DNA of 64,000 nucleotides from the NCBI GenBank assembly GCA_038496445.1, contig JALMLS010000076.1, forward strand, positions 124,001 to 188,000, in the 5' to 3' direction. A program made the translations under genes and the position numbers. Below the pieces are notes generated by a model. It was not told where the DNA came from. It searched no databases and saw only the letters and a program-made list of their open reading frames with translations. The DNA comes from Trichosphaerium sp. ATCC 40318. Lineage: Eukaryota > Discosea > Flabellinia > Trichosidae. Shown piece by piece: positions 8,592 to 20,828 of the stretch (positions are counted from its first letter, which is position 1; every line of letters begins with the position of its first letter).

Positions 8592-11500
8592 TTACAGTAC
8601 TTCAACGAACTTGGTAAATGATGTCCAAGTGTTGGTGTCCAACATCTTCAAATACTTTTGTGCTTTCATAAGTACAGGCTGTCTCATTGGTGCTGTTGGT
8701 ACGTCTTCGGAATCTATTTCGTATATTTTTTGCCCTGTTATCTGTGTGACAACTTCTTCGAGTTCTTTGATTTCTTCATTGTTTTTCCCATACCCTCTAT
8801 AAAACCACTCTATCTAAAACCATGGTAAAAAACCAAGTGAAATAAGTAAGTGTACCGTATTGATATGAGCACAATTTCTTTCAATCTGTTTGAGTGTCAC
8901 TGCAGTGATGGCAGTACATCGTAGACTCAAAAACACTACAGACGGGAATGGAAATTGGTCAAAAGGACCAATGAATGACCTGTCATCAAGTTTTTTGTTG
9001 TCACCGAGTAATAGTGTTTTGAGATTCGCCATAGGTTCAGCACCCCAACTGATTGTATCAAGATTTTTTGAAGAAGACAAAGATAGAAAGCACAATTGGG
9101 GTGTCTTCAGCCTCACATGTCTTGAATCGATACGCATCAATTCTTCATTGTGTTAGTGGGGTTTGTTGTAAATACGTACTCAATGTTTTGAGACTAGTAC
9201 TGGAAATGTACATGTCATATCCACAATCAATGTTATGAACAATAAATGTTTCAAGTTTTGGTAGCTTTTCGATTGCTAGGGAATGGAAGGTCGAAATTTT
9301 GTTCATCTCAAGGTGTGAAATATTCCTTGTTCTCTCTGATAAACTTGGAAAAAGAGATTCTTCAATGTACAACTCTCGCTAATTAATCCAATGTTAGACT
9401 TCATAATATATAAATTGTTAAAAACATTGACTCACCAATGAAGGGCAATCTACAGTTATGGCATCTTTTAGTGCTTGTTTTCCATTGCTTTTTTTTTTTT
9501 GCACATACTCAAGTGTATCATGTGATAGTGTTACAATCTCATCGCTGTTATGAAGTTTACCATAGAAAGAGAGGTATTTCACTGTTGAAAAGTTTTTTAT
9601 GTTACAAACACCTGTGCCGTCCATTAATGAAATAGCTGTTAATGACAATAATGGTGCAACTAGAGGTTTGCCATCTATAACCAGTGAATGTAAGTGTACA
9701 CTCTTAAGTGATGGTGATAGCAATTTGTAAACATCAATTTTGTTTGTTGGTTTCTTGTCATAGTCATCCAAAAAAAACGTATAATAATATGGACTGTGTG
9801 TAGGATTACGTGTAAATGAACCTGCTTGTAGCTCTGGATAATGTACATCCAAATTTTGTTGCAAATGCACTTGTTTGAGATGTGGTGTGTCAAGCTTTTT
9901 CTAAACACAAGAATTAGATAGTGAGACATATATTATTTGACATACAAGCTCTGGATTATAGTCACAGTCAAACACCTCAAGTGTTTTCGATTCAATGCAT
10001 TCTGGTATTGTACTTTTCTTTACTTGTAATACTTTAACATGTTTCATAAGCTCAGGAAATGCCTGTGAAAATAACTGGTTAAAACTGGTGTACAAATATT
10101 ATTACACCGAATGATTTTTTATGACTCACTTGTACCAACGTTTTGCTGTTAATGTTTTTCAGAGATAGTACAGTCAGATTAGGTACTACAAACTGTGATA
10201 TTGTGGCACCATCACATGCAGAGACTTTTAATGCACTATTCATAAGATTAAAGAGCAGTAGTCAAGGGTACTTACGTTACTTCTAGTAGAATCAATTTAT
10301 AACCATTTCGAGCCCTGTCATTGAGATATAGTTGAAGTGTTTTTAGTTTTGTCATCTTTTGGAAGGTGGCTAGCATCGATGTCTGACTTACTTGCATATA
10401 CTTCGAATCTACTTCCAAGTGAGTCAACCTTTGTGTTTGGTTAGTTCATGAGATATTAATTAAGTTCCAATTACTTACTCCTTCAAAGCAAGTTTTCTAA
10501 AAATGTCCTTGTTTTTGGTTGTTATGTTGCACACTAAACGTCTCAAACGTTGTAATTGTCTTTCGAAAACAGTTAGGCATGGGTTGATATAAATTATTGT
10601 AATATTATTCATAAAAACTGTACTCTTTGCTATATTCGAGAAGCTTTTCACCTGCGCAAGCAGCTTCGACATAGTGCAGTGTAAGATATATTATCGGGCA
10701 CTTGGACATTACTTCATCCAACCAACCCCACTCAAAAAAAGTCAGCATGCATCTAGTAGATGCTTCTTGTAGGTTACCTTCAAATTCAATCCATCAATTG
10801 TCTAGATTCATGTTTAGAAGATAACTTAATGCGCTAGCAAGTAAAACACAATTGATATTCTTAGTTTAATTTTATGAGTACCAGTGACTGAAGATTTTTA
10901 AAGTGCTTTGCCAGTTTGCTCAATTCTTTCAAAAAACGTTTATCATATTTATATTGTAGAATTATACGCAATCTATTAATAGATTGTTTGTTTGTAATTT
11001 TATCGAAAGGGTTTTTCACTCTATTTATGCGACCTGGTACTATTTATTGTTAAAATGTGTCAAAACAAACAGAATGCGTACTTGAAATAGTAGCAGCTTT
11101 AACAAGGAATCTTTTGTATATATCAAGCCAGTATTGGCATGTTAATTTGCATGTCTCATGATCGTCAATTGTCAGGAAGTTTAATATGTGTACAAGCAAT
11201 TCTATTGGTACTGTGTCATTTACCTTGACGAAGAAAAGTAAGTTTGTGTAATGAATAAAGAACGTACATATGATGTGTTTGTACTTTGAACAGCATCCCA
11301 TTTTCTCTTGCTAGACGGCTGGTCTTTATTTATTTTCAATGTAGTTATACTTCTGGAATTATGGTGTCTCTTTGTTGGCGATTGTTGAGTGTCTGGTACT
11401 AACGATGTGAATGTATCTGGTACAAGTAGGTCTGGTATCTTCTCCGGTTCATTGGTATGTGATGCTTTATGCTTTACGATTTGCTTCTACAAAAGTTGTT

Positions 11501-11915
11501 ACCATGACAGCTATTTTCAAAGTGCACGTGATCAGTTTCACAAAGTTGTGCCCACAAAAAGCTTTCCAAATAATTTTACGCACTGGTTGTATGCTAAAGA
11601 CCTGCGTTTGCTTCGAATAAAGTACATCATGCAGTTTTGCGATTTCGAGCTCAAGAGCCACATGCAACGCTAGTGTAGTTTTAAAAAAAAGCTCTGTAAG
11701 TGTTTTTAGTCGTACTGGCACTAATCGACATTGTTTCGCTTATTTTCCTGCTTGTTAACGCCATTAATTGTTTTCCGTTTAATTTAAGCCTCCTATTTGT
11801 TATGAGTACATCGTAAAACGTTATTCACGTGCATTGCTTCATTTGAGATTTCTCCAAGACCAACGTGTTCTAGCCACCCGCATACCTCTTCGGTGGTCCA
11901 ATACCTATCCATTTT
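8395..11915. repeat. Tandem segmental duplication, unit 1
   Basis: This unit of about 3.5 kb includes the whole SAM-F-box-LRR gene, its 3' flank and its 5' end. It matches the unit at 12225-15840 in the same order and orientation, with long stretches almost identical (for example 8620-8720 with 12490-12600 and 9810-9960 with 13670-13850). Confidence 0.8.
8592..11912 (-). CDS. SAM + F-box + LRR protein, apparently functional copy
   Basis: The gene has many exons. Exon 1 (ATG 11912) encodes MDRYWTTEEVCGWLEHVGLG. It joins over an intron with a GC donor (GCACGTG) to RLKLNGKQLMALTSRKISET; together these are a SAM domain. A helical segment follows (LHVALELEIAKLHDVLYSKQ), then a linker exon near 11300-11490. 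Next comes an F-box exon (start 11224: VPIELLVHILNFLTIDDHET, CQYWLDIYKRF). The rest is LRR-like: LPKLETFIVHNIDCG, PQLCFLSLSSSKNLDTI, NLKTLLLGDNKKLDD. The last exon ends EVL-stop at 8592. F-box proteins recruit substrates to SCF ubiquitin ligases through Skp1; here the LRRs would bind the substrate and the SAM domain could oligomerise. The frame at the end of the SAM domain (about 11690-11715) is ambiguous: a 22-base intron or a break. Otherwise all exons stay open. Confidence 0.65.
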
Positions 11916-12466
11916 TATGTCGCTGGAGATGCAGTCACTGGGTTTGACGTTGGGCCAGAATTCCTAAAACTTTTGTGGCTGTACAAACGTTTGAGATTAA
12001 GGGTGCCTTAACGTACAAGTCACCAATCTAGAGGCATAAGCAATAGACGAGAGGGTCCCACATGGTTGTGGGCCTTGGAATGCTTTGAGACCAAGCTCCA
12101 GCCAAGAGATAGGCTATCCCCAATCTGGGTTGTTGTAGGAGCCAATGGAACGATAGGGTATAACACTTTACAGAAATAAGATACTAGGAGTTATTCTCAA
12201 AATGCCATTCATCCTATACTGATGCTACAACTTAACTGCAACGAATCCTTCTTTACTAGCTGCATCTGGACTGCTATAGAAGATTGCCATACAGCATACT
12301 AAAGTTCCTCTTCTTGCTAAAACAGGTCCAAGACGCTGATGCGGTAAAAAGTACTGGAGAATGCATTAAGAGTCCGTCTTGGTTATCCAGAAAATACTAG
12401 TTGTTCACTTTTATTTTTTACACGTTCATGCTTTAAGTGATGCTTGCTTTGCTACAAGTCTATTCT
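11913..12466. other. Spacer between the two duplicated units
   Basis: From 11913 to about 12200 the sequence is not shared with the other copy and looks less AT-rich than its surroundings. From about 12225 it is the duplicated 3' flank of unit 2. No gene recognised. Confidence 0.4.
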
Positions 12467-15400
12467 TCAACGGAACTTGGTAAATGATGTCCAAGTGTTG
12501 GTGTCCAACATCTTCATATACTTTTGTGCTTTCATATGTAAAGGCTGTCTCATTGGTGCTATTGGTACGTCTTCGGAATCTATTTCGAATTTTTCTTGTC
12601 CTGTTGTACGTGTGATGATTGCTTCAAGTTGTTGAATTTTTTCTAAACGTTCTCTGCTCATTTTTGATTCCCCTTTACAAAACCACTCTATCTATAACCA
12701 CGGTCAAATAAAACAAGTGAAATAAGTAAGTGTACCGTATTGATATGAGCACAATTTCTTTCAATCTGTTTGAGTGTCACTTCAGTGATGGCAGTACATT
12801 GTAGACTTAAAAACTCTACCAACGGGAATGGAAATTGGTCAAAAGGATTGATGAATGATCTGTCATCAAGTTTTTTGTTGTCACCGAGTAACAGTGTCTT
12901 GAGGTTCACCATAGGTTCAGCACCCCAAGTGATTGTATCAAGATGTTTTGAAGAAGACAAAGATAGAAAGCACAATTGGGGTGTCTTTAACTCTACGTGT
13001 ATTGAATCGATATTCACCAGTTCTTCATTGTGTTAGAGGTATTGTAATTGGTTTTAAATACGTACTCAATGTTTTGAGACTAGTACTGGAAATGTACATG
13101 TCAGATTCACATTCGATGCTACGAACAATAAATGTTTCAAGTTTTGTGAGCTTTTTAATTGTTCGGCTATTAAAGTGAGAAATGTCGTCCATCTCAAGGT
13201 GTGTTATATTCCTTGTTCTCTCTGAAAACCTTGGAAATACAGACTTTTCAACACGCAACTCTCTCTAATAACCTGCTGTTAGACGTACAGAGAAAACAAA
13301 AGAACATACCAATGAAGGACAATCTAAAGTTAAAGGTATAATTGAGCTAGAATTTTTGGATCTTTTTTTGTGTAGGTACTTTAGTTTATCATGTGAAAAT
13401 GCTATATTCTCTGAAGAGTTGTACGTAGCTCCAAAACTTTCGAAAGAGAGGTACTCCACTGTTGAAAAGTTCTTAATGTTACAAACGCCTGTACCATCCA
13501 TTAATGAAATAGCCTTCAATGAAGAATGGTAATGACGATGCAAGCAGGGGTTTCTGGTTATCATCTAGTGAATACAAGTGTACCACCTCAAGTGATGGTG
13601 AAAGCAATTTCTTAACAACAATTGTGTTTGTAGGTTTGCTTTCAAACGGGCTATATGTAGGATAACGTGTAAATGAACCTACTTGTAGCTCTGGATAATG
13701 TACATCCAAATTTTGTTGCAAATGCACTTGTTTGAGATGTGGTGTGTCAAGCTTTTTCTAAACACAAGAATTAGATAGTGAGACATATATTATTTGCGTA
13801 TATTATTTGACATACAAGCTCTGGATTATAGTCACAGTCAAACACCTCAAGTGTTTTCGACTCAATGCATTCTGGTACTGTACTTTTCCTTACTTGTAAT
13901 ATTTTAACATGTTTCATAAGCTCAGGAAATGCCTGCGAAAATAACTGGTTAAAAATGATATGTCAAATATAAATATGTGTAACTCACTTGTATCAAGGGT
14001 ACACAATGAATGTTGTGTATTGATAGTACAGTCAGATTGGGTACTACAAACTGTGATATTGATGCAGCGGTAACAGCAGACACTTTTAATGCTCTATATG
14101 TTATTAGATTAATTGACAGTTGAGTAAAGAATATTTACACTACTTGTGGTAGAACCAATTTATAACCAGTTCGAACCCTGTCATTAATACGTAGTTGAAG
14201 TGTTTTTAACTTTTTCATCTTTTGGAAGGTAGCCAGCATTGACGTCTGATTTACTTGCATATAGTGCGAATATACTTCCAAGTGAGTCAACCTTTGTGTT
14301 TGGTTAGTTCATGAGATATTAATTAAGTTCCAATTACTTACTCCTTCAAACCAAGTTTTTTAAAAAGATGTCTATCTTTTGTATCTATGCAACACACCAG
14401 ATGTCTCAAACGTTGTAGTTTTCTGTTGTTTGAAAACCGTTAGTACTGGTTGATTCATGAAACCGTACTCTTTACTACATTCAAGAAGCTTAGCACCTGT
14501 ATTATCAATCATGTTCATTATCGTAAGATAGATTATAGGACAGTTGGTCATGACTTCATTTAGCCAATCAAGATTCTCAAAGAAGGTTAGCATGCAAAAA
14601 ATAGGTACTCTTCGTTTGCTTACATCCGTTGATTGGCTATCGGTAGTTGTCTAGGGTCATGTTTCGAAGATAACTTAGCAAGTAAAACACAATTGATTTT
14701 TAGTTAGATTTTATGTATGAGTACCAGTGACTGAAGATTTTTAAAGTGCTTTGCCTGTGTCTTCAAGTCTTTCATTAGACCGATTCCACTATGCACACGC
14801 ATTCTATTAATATGCTGCTTGTTTGTAACTCTTTCAAAAGCACTAGTGTTCTTCCGTGGTTCTTTGCAAGCTAGTATTTGTTGAAATGTGCTAAGGAAAA
14901 CATATCACATACTTGGGACAGTAACAGCTTTAAAGAGGAATCTTTCGTATATATCAAGCCAGTATTGGCATGTTAATTTGCATGCCTCGTGATCATCAAT
15001 CGTCAGGAAGTTCAATATGTGTACAAGCAATTCTATTGGTACTGTGTCATTTACCTTGACGAAGAAAAGTAAGTTTGTGTAATGAATAAAGAACGTACAT
15101 ATGATGTGTTTGTATTTTGAACACCATACTGCTTTATCTTGCTAGGTGGCTGACCCATCAATGCTGTTACATCAGCAGAATTTTGGTGTCTCTCTGTTGG
15201 TAATTGAGTGTCTGGTGCCACTGGTGTGGTTACGTCTGTTGCTAGTTGGTGTTGTATCTTTTTAGGTCTTTTGGCACGTAATGCCTTACGGGTTACAATT
15301 TGCTTCTATTAACGTTTGTTAGTAAAAATGGAAGCTTTTTTAATGTGCATGTGATCAAAAAATAGAATTGGCGTCAACTAAATGCCATCATTTGAGTCAT

Positions 15401-15840
15401 TACGTTTTTAAGTACACCTTAATCACACTTTCAAACGGTGATTTGAAAGCAGTGATTGCAAAAAGTTGCTACAGATTGAAAAAAACTAAGCAAGTTATTC
15501 TACGCACGGGCTGTATTTTAAAGACTTGTGTTTGCTTCGAATAAAGTACACGGTGCAATTTCGCGATTTCGAGTAAAAGAGCGACGTGCAATCCTAGTTG
15601 TACTTAAAAATACCTCTGTACGCGTTTTTAGTACGTACTGGCACTAATGGACATTGCTTCGCTTATTTTCGTGCTCGTTAACGCCATTAATTGTTTTCCG
15701 TTTAACTTAAGCCTCCTATTCGTTTATGAGTACGTCTTAGAACGATTAATACACGTACATTGCTTCATCTGAGATTTCTCCAAGACCAATGCGTTCTAGC
15801 CACCCACATACCTCGCCCACAGTCCAATACCTATCCATTT
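12225..15840. repeat. Tandem segmental duplication, unit 2
   Basis: This is the second copy of the 3.5-kb unit described at 8395-11915, in direct orientation. Divergence is uneven: F-box and central LRR exons are nearly identical, while linker and terminal exons have diverged. Confidence 0.8.
12467..15838 (-). pseudogene. SAM + F-box + LRR, second copy with frameshifts
   Basis: The layout matches unit 1. The SAM start is MDRYWTVGEVCGWLERIGLG (ATG 15838), followed by RLKLNGKQLMALTSTKISEA, the linker, the F-box exon (from 15054) and LRR exons. Here the first intron has a normal GTACGTG donor, unlike the GC donor of copy 1. Two breaks relative to copy 1 are visible. Near 13525-13530 the frame shifts by one inside an LRR exon (LPFFIEG against SLKAISLMDG). 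In the last exon an inserted C changes KFVEVL-stop to KFR-stop. There are also small length differences at the end of the SAM domain. It could still produce a truncated SAM-F-box protein. Long open frames remain, so inactivation would be recent, or the protein may just be altered. Confidence 0.55.
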
Positions 15841-16526
15841 GATAACTTTATCACTTGCTGAAGGGAAGCGATGCGTCACCAATGGTTGATGAGATTTTAG
15901 ATTACAGAAATTTCAAAACTGTTGCACTTCACTGAAGCTTTGAAGTTCACTAGTACATTATTACATATGAATGATTCTACAACTATTCAGTCTATGTCTT
16001 GCTACTACGAGAACAAGCAGTGCAATTTTTTAAATTAACAAATCCGCTCGCTGTTACCGTACTACAAAGAAACCACACGCTACTCTATTTTAACATTTTA
16101 TCTACGTTTTGTTTTACAAGAAAGTTTGGTTCTTGAGACTCTGCTACATCCTCGATACAGTTCCTAAATTAGCGTGGCAAGATGGACAAGAGTGTACAGT
16201 ATCTTTAGTACTGGCAACACAGAATGGTATCAAACAACAAGGCCAGCAACCAACCTATTGAAAAAAAGTAAGCATTTTCAAAGTTGCTACACGGACAGAC
16301 TTGATTAAAAAAAACAAACACAACGCTCTCATACGTCAACAAAAGAGAAAACGCAATGCCAAGAATTGTAGCCGGGCAAATATTTTTACATGAAAAAACA
16401 GTTGTTTTAGCGTATTGGTATCATATATAGAATACATGCGTTATGGAATAGCGTGAAAATGAATTTAAAAAAGATGAGGTGGTACAGAGGAGGAGAAAAA
16501 TAAAAAAAGAAAAAAAAAGAATGATT
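15839..16526. other. Intergenic
   Basis: No gene assigned. A plus-strand frame of about 55 codons ending near 16260 (KLAWQDGQECTVSLVLATQN) looks protein-like, but it has no ATG and no identifiable neighbouring exons. Confidence 0.35.
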
Positions 16527-17229
16527 TCAGTTCACTTGACGTTGCCGTACAAAGAATAGAATGCCAACTATGAGCCACATGAATATTCCCATCTGTTTAT
16601 CTGTTTTTGTGACAATATCTGCCTCGCATCTTGGGCATGTCATACCAACAGGGCTGTGAGAAAAAAAGGTTAAAAAACATGCCACAAATACGCCTAAAAA
16701 AGCCGAAATAGATAAAAAAACCCACCCACCACTTACTTGTGCCCAAGGTTTGAGTTCAAGTGCACGACATTAGGAGCGACAATGTTTACAGCAACATTTG
16801 CTTGTTGAGGAGGTTGCTGTTGTGGTGGTTGTTGATATTGCTGTTGTGGTGGTTGTTGGTACGGATCAACGTAGTGTTGCTGTGGAGGCTCTGGAGTTTG
16901 AAACAAATTAGTAAGTTCTTTAAACAGCATTTATAAGCTTATGAGACACGTAATATGACGTGTAATTAAGTTTAAACTAACTGTAGCGACTTTCCAGTTA
17001 ACGTAGGTTGAAACTAAGAAAAACTCGTTCTACGACGTACGTTGGGGTTGAGGCTGGTACTGGTTCTGTGGTGGAGGCTGATACTGTTGTCTAAAGCGAG
17101 AAATTACTAATAGGGTCTACACTAGCTATTGAGCACACTTGGCGCAACGAATACCGTTATTGCTGTAAAAAGAAATTGTTTTGATTACTAAAGTATAACA
17201 AGCGCGTACTGATTTGCGTTTGGGTCCAT
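16527..17229 (-). CDS. LITAF-like protein, Pro/Gln-rich, half zinc domain
   Basis: Exon 1 is tiny (ATG 17229; MDPNANQ). It joins over a GTACGCG intron to a Q/P-rich exon (QQYQPPPQNQYQPQPQ), then to QQPPQQHYVDPYQQ... and finally to NPVGMTCPRCEADIVTKTD. The T-CPxC-x3-IVT motif followed by a hydrophobic run (GIFMWLIVGILFFV) is the first half of a LITAF domain, which inserts into endosomal membranes and binds zinc with two CPxC knuckles. The second knuckle (HxCPxC) is missing: after FFVRQRQVN there is a stop at 16527, and no good splice acceptor follows in the next 150 bases. It is either a truncated paralogue or has an unrecognised terminal exon. Confidence 0.6.
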
Positions 17230-17648
17230 AGATGAATTTCGGGTACAAAGTGGGCGTGCGAGTCTTGTTTATCTGAATGCTTCAATTCTTTTCAGTCAAC
17301 TTGTTTCATTTTTTTACCGTCATTGTTTTTTTCTAGTTTCAATAATGCAGACTTGCTAATCGCGTTGATTGTATCTACCTTTTCACACAGCAACTGTCAT
17401 TTGATAATAGTACTTTTTATCACGTGACACAATTTTTTTTCCACAGTCACAACTTTGTCGTAGGTATAGGAATGTACGTTTTGTGTAGGTTCAAGTTATA
17501 GTGTTGTCAAATGAAGAACTAATTTTTTGTGTACTATGCACCTATAACACCTTATATTGTCAATAGACACAGGCATTGTATATTTATTTATGCGATACAA
17601 ATCAGTTTTTTTTAAAGGGGATTGTCATTAAGTCTCCAAAAGGATAAC
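17230..17648. other. Intergenic
   Basis: No gene recognised. TATCACGTGACAC, one of many CACGTG sites in the window, lies at about 17417. Confidence 0.4.
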
Positions 17649-20600
17649 TTACCAAGAGAATAGCAAACACGAAACTGTCAATAGTATAAATATAACAACC
17701 GGGTTAAGCGTATGGGAATTACTTGTAGGAGGTGTACTAACACTCTCTTCACCTAAGCAAGAAGTCACAAACAGAAAAAATACAAAATCAGCGAAGTTTT
17801 GATTATTTAGAAGCATACCTGCTACTTCTAATACGAAGCTTTCATGTTCTATTTCTTTTATTTCTTTTTTATCAACTGCTTCCTTTAATAGTTGCGCACT
17901 TTCATCTGGCATCTCAAAAAGAAGTTCTTCGGTTTCATCAACAGCACTTTTAGTATCATCTTCTTCAAACAAGCCATCCGCCATTTCTTTGACTTTCCAG
18001 CCTGCACATTATTTTAGTTCGAAATAATTCATAACACTCTCACATACTGTCTACTTTTCCAACCTTTGATGCACGTGCCAAAAATGCATTTTTGAATTTG
18101 GATACAATATTTCTACTCAGTGCCCTTGCAAAGCGTACTCTAACCTCAACAGGTACTACGCAACTGTAAGGAAAACAACAAAGCCAAAATCCAGAAAAAT
18201 TCCTAAATAAAAACACATTGTACCTTGACCAACCAGTGTTCTATCAGGTGAGTATAGATCTATGTTATGAATGATCAATACGTATTATCTGATGCGTTAA
18301 AATGATGTACCTTCTGAAAAGCAAGTGTCAATCTCAGTTCCAGTGAACTCTTCATCAGAACCAAACTTCTCATATTTGCCATCTACAACACCAACTAGTC
18401 TTTCAATCATATCGTCAATCCAATACATAGTGTATGGAGGACGAGATAAGTTATCGGCAGGTGAAAAAGATGAATGTGGCACTCCACAAATAGTTTCATC
18501 TTTATCTGCATCACAACCAGATTTGATGCGATACATGCAAACATTAACCTAAACAAGATTGATAAGCTTTCGCAGATTACAAGTGAAGAAAAAATTAACG
18601 AAAGCTCGTTTCTCATAGATGGGTTCGCATCACCTTCCCTAGGGATATACGTACCGGATTCTTTGCTCTACTTAGAGAACGGCCAGCTTGCCATACCATG
18701 GAATTTCGAGTAGTACCATCACGTTGGACCTGACAGAGATAAACACAAAGAAAAGAAAGAAGAAAAGCGCACTGTTATTAACTCAGTTTTGACGTTTCTT
18801 GCTTTTCTACTGTTCGCAATAGCAGCAGCTCCAGCGGCTTGAGCAGCACCCAAGTTACCAACTTTGAATCTAATAACAATGTCAATCGAAAGAAGTTCAC
18901 AGGCTCGCAAAAGAATATCAGAAGCGAGAGCTCCGAAGTTAAGGCTAAAATGCTATAAAACAGGAAATCACGTGCGAACAATAACCAGTACGCTCTGTAG
19001 TTGCATTATCACGCGCACTTTTACAGCTAGCTCCCCAAGAAAAGTCAGAGGTGAGAAGTTGCTCAACCTACAAAAAAACATTTAAAAAAAAAAGTTTTCT
19101 AGTTCGGTCTTTTTCCCTGTCAAATGCATACCTTACTCTTCCCAAGATAAGGAAAAGAGTTACGCTTTTGTACGAGGAATGAGAAAAGTGATCTAAACAT
19201 CACTTGAAGTTCAGCATATCCACCCCTGAAAGTTTAAATCAGAAAACTGTAAAGTATTTGAACTTGCCTTAAGGTAGATTGTGTGGCTTTTAGAGCGTTT
19301 ACAACTATTGTTTCTAATATTTCTACGATTGCCTCTGGAACTGTACTTTTTGTATCATCACCAACACCATCTCTAAGGGTGTTTTGGAAAAAAGACCTAA
19401 TACAATCTTCAAGTGAATCTTTACCAAGATTACACTCAGCAACATATCTATCCAAAGATGGCACAGACATGCCAAAGAACGGAGAGAATAGTAATTGTCT
19501 CTCATATAATCCTTTGCCCTATACATAAAGTTAGGTACGCATAACACAAATGGGTTGCTATCAATCGCCATTCTCAACAAAACAGCGAAAGAAAAAAGCA
19601 CGTGATAAAAGACCATTGTAAAAAAATACGTACTCTTGAAGTTGCTAAAACAGCTAATGTACTTCCAAGACTAAGCCCAACAGCATTTGCTTTTACAGTA
19701 CCATCACCAAGCCTGTTCAATTCCTGACTTACAATGTCATTAATTTCGTCTATAAAGTCAATATACACGTTCGCGTTCAAAGGCATTGCTAAGAAAGAAA
19801 AAAAATTAGTGTCAATCTGTTAATTATTACATCATAAAATAATTAAGTGCTTGAATAGCACCTAAACGTAATTTCAAATACATACACATATCAATAAATC
19901 ACGTGTGCGTTTATAAACAAAGCCCGTCCAGGCACATCATCGTGCAAAAACAAGCAAAAAAAAAATTCCAAAAAGCAGAAATGATTTCCCGGCTTCAGTA
20001 AGTTTCTTAAGAATTTTGAAATCCATAATAACTAACGTACTATCCATAGGATCACCATCAGCGCATAGTTCAGGTGATTTACAGTCAAACCGTTTTCTGC
20101 CGTGTCCTACTACTGTAGGAACTAAAACAGTGTAACCAGCTCTATCAAATGCTTCAGAGGCGAGATGCATTGCGTCTGGGCAAGCTAAAAAGGCCAAGTT
20201 AGGAAGACAAGTGAAAACTAAATACGCTCGCGTGTGGTACCTGTATAGCCGTGAAAGATAACGACTAGACCCTAGTCAATGAGTAAGCCTTTTTAGGTTG
20301 CTGTTACGTTAAAACTTACTTTTGATTTCCCTGATGGTATCCATTGCTGTGGGTAACAACGTGGGTCTAGGTCGCCTTGTGCTATTAACGGGCAAGCGTA
20401 CTTTTGCCATTTACTTTGAAAGGATGTTAAAAACGCCCACGGCCAGTTAAATAGTATTGAAAATGTCGTGGGGTGTTATTCAGAAGCTAGTTTCGGAATT
20501 GTACTCACCTGTAATGAGCTGTCGGTGTACTCTCGCAAAACGTGTCTGTTTGTATCATGGCAGCGTATGAAGTACAGTAGTACAAAAAGGCAAATATTGC

Positions 20601-20660
20601 CACCCTATTATTTGATTAGCCGATTAAAACTACGCTACTGAAGTACCAAAACGTCCTCAT
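17649..20660 (-). CDS. Secreted, GPI-anchored alpha/beta hydrolase
   Basis: Exon 1 (ATG 20660; MRTFW) joins over an intron beginning GTACTTC to VAIFAFLYYCTSYAA, giving a clear signal peptide. Later exons give GLVVIFHGYTACPDAMHL (oxyanion HG motif), AFDRAGYTVLVPTVVGHG, and KANAVGLSLGSTLAVLATS, where GLSLG is the nucleophile elbow with the catalytic serine. VPHSSFSP near 18470 may carry the catalytic histidine. The last exon ends in a hydrophobic tail with no cytoplasmic residues (NPVVIFILLTVSCLLFSW-stop) after a Ser/Asn/Thr-rich stretch, typical of a GPI-anchor signal. Substrate is unknown; lipase, esterase or thioesterase are all possible. The 168-base gap to the next gene implies a divergent promoter. 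Confidence 0.75.
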
Positions 20661-20828
20661 AGCGTGCTGAGTCCCAAATAATTAAATAAAGAAAGTTTGG
20701 CGGTTAAGGAAGACACAACAAAAAGGCGCTCGAGAATTTTCGAATGGTAACTTAACCTTTCTATCGACATTTACGCCTCGTCTTCTTCTTCATAGGAGGA
20801 AGCACTCTTGTTGCTACACAGTGACAAT
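20661..20828. promoter_or_regulatory. Divergent promoter, hydrolase / TMEM144-like
   Basis: Only 168 bases separate the two start codons, which point away from each other, so both promoters must overlap here. No consensus element is obvious beyond T/C-rich runs near 20775. Confidence 0.35.

Noticed and set aside
14161-14200. tRNA-like B-box (AGTTCGAACCCTG)
   Set aside because: It lies inside the duplicated LRR gene; no A-box or cloverleaf could be placed around it. No tRNA was found elsewhere.
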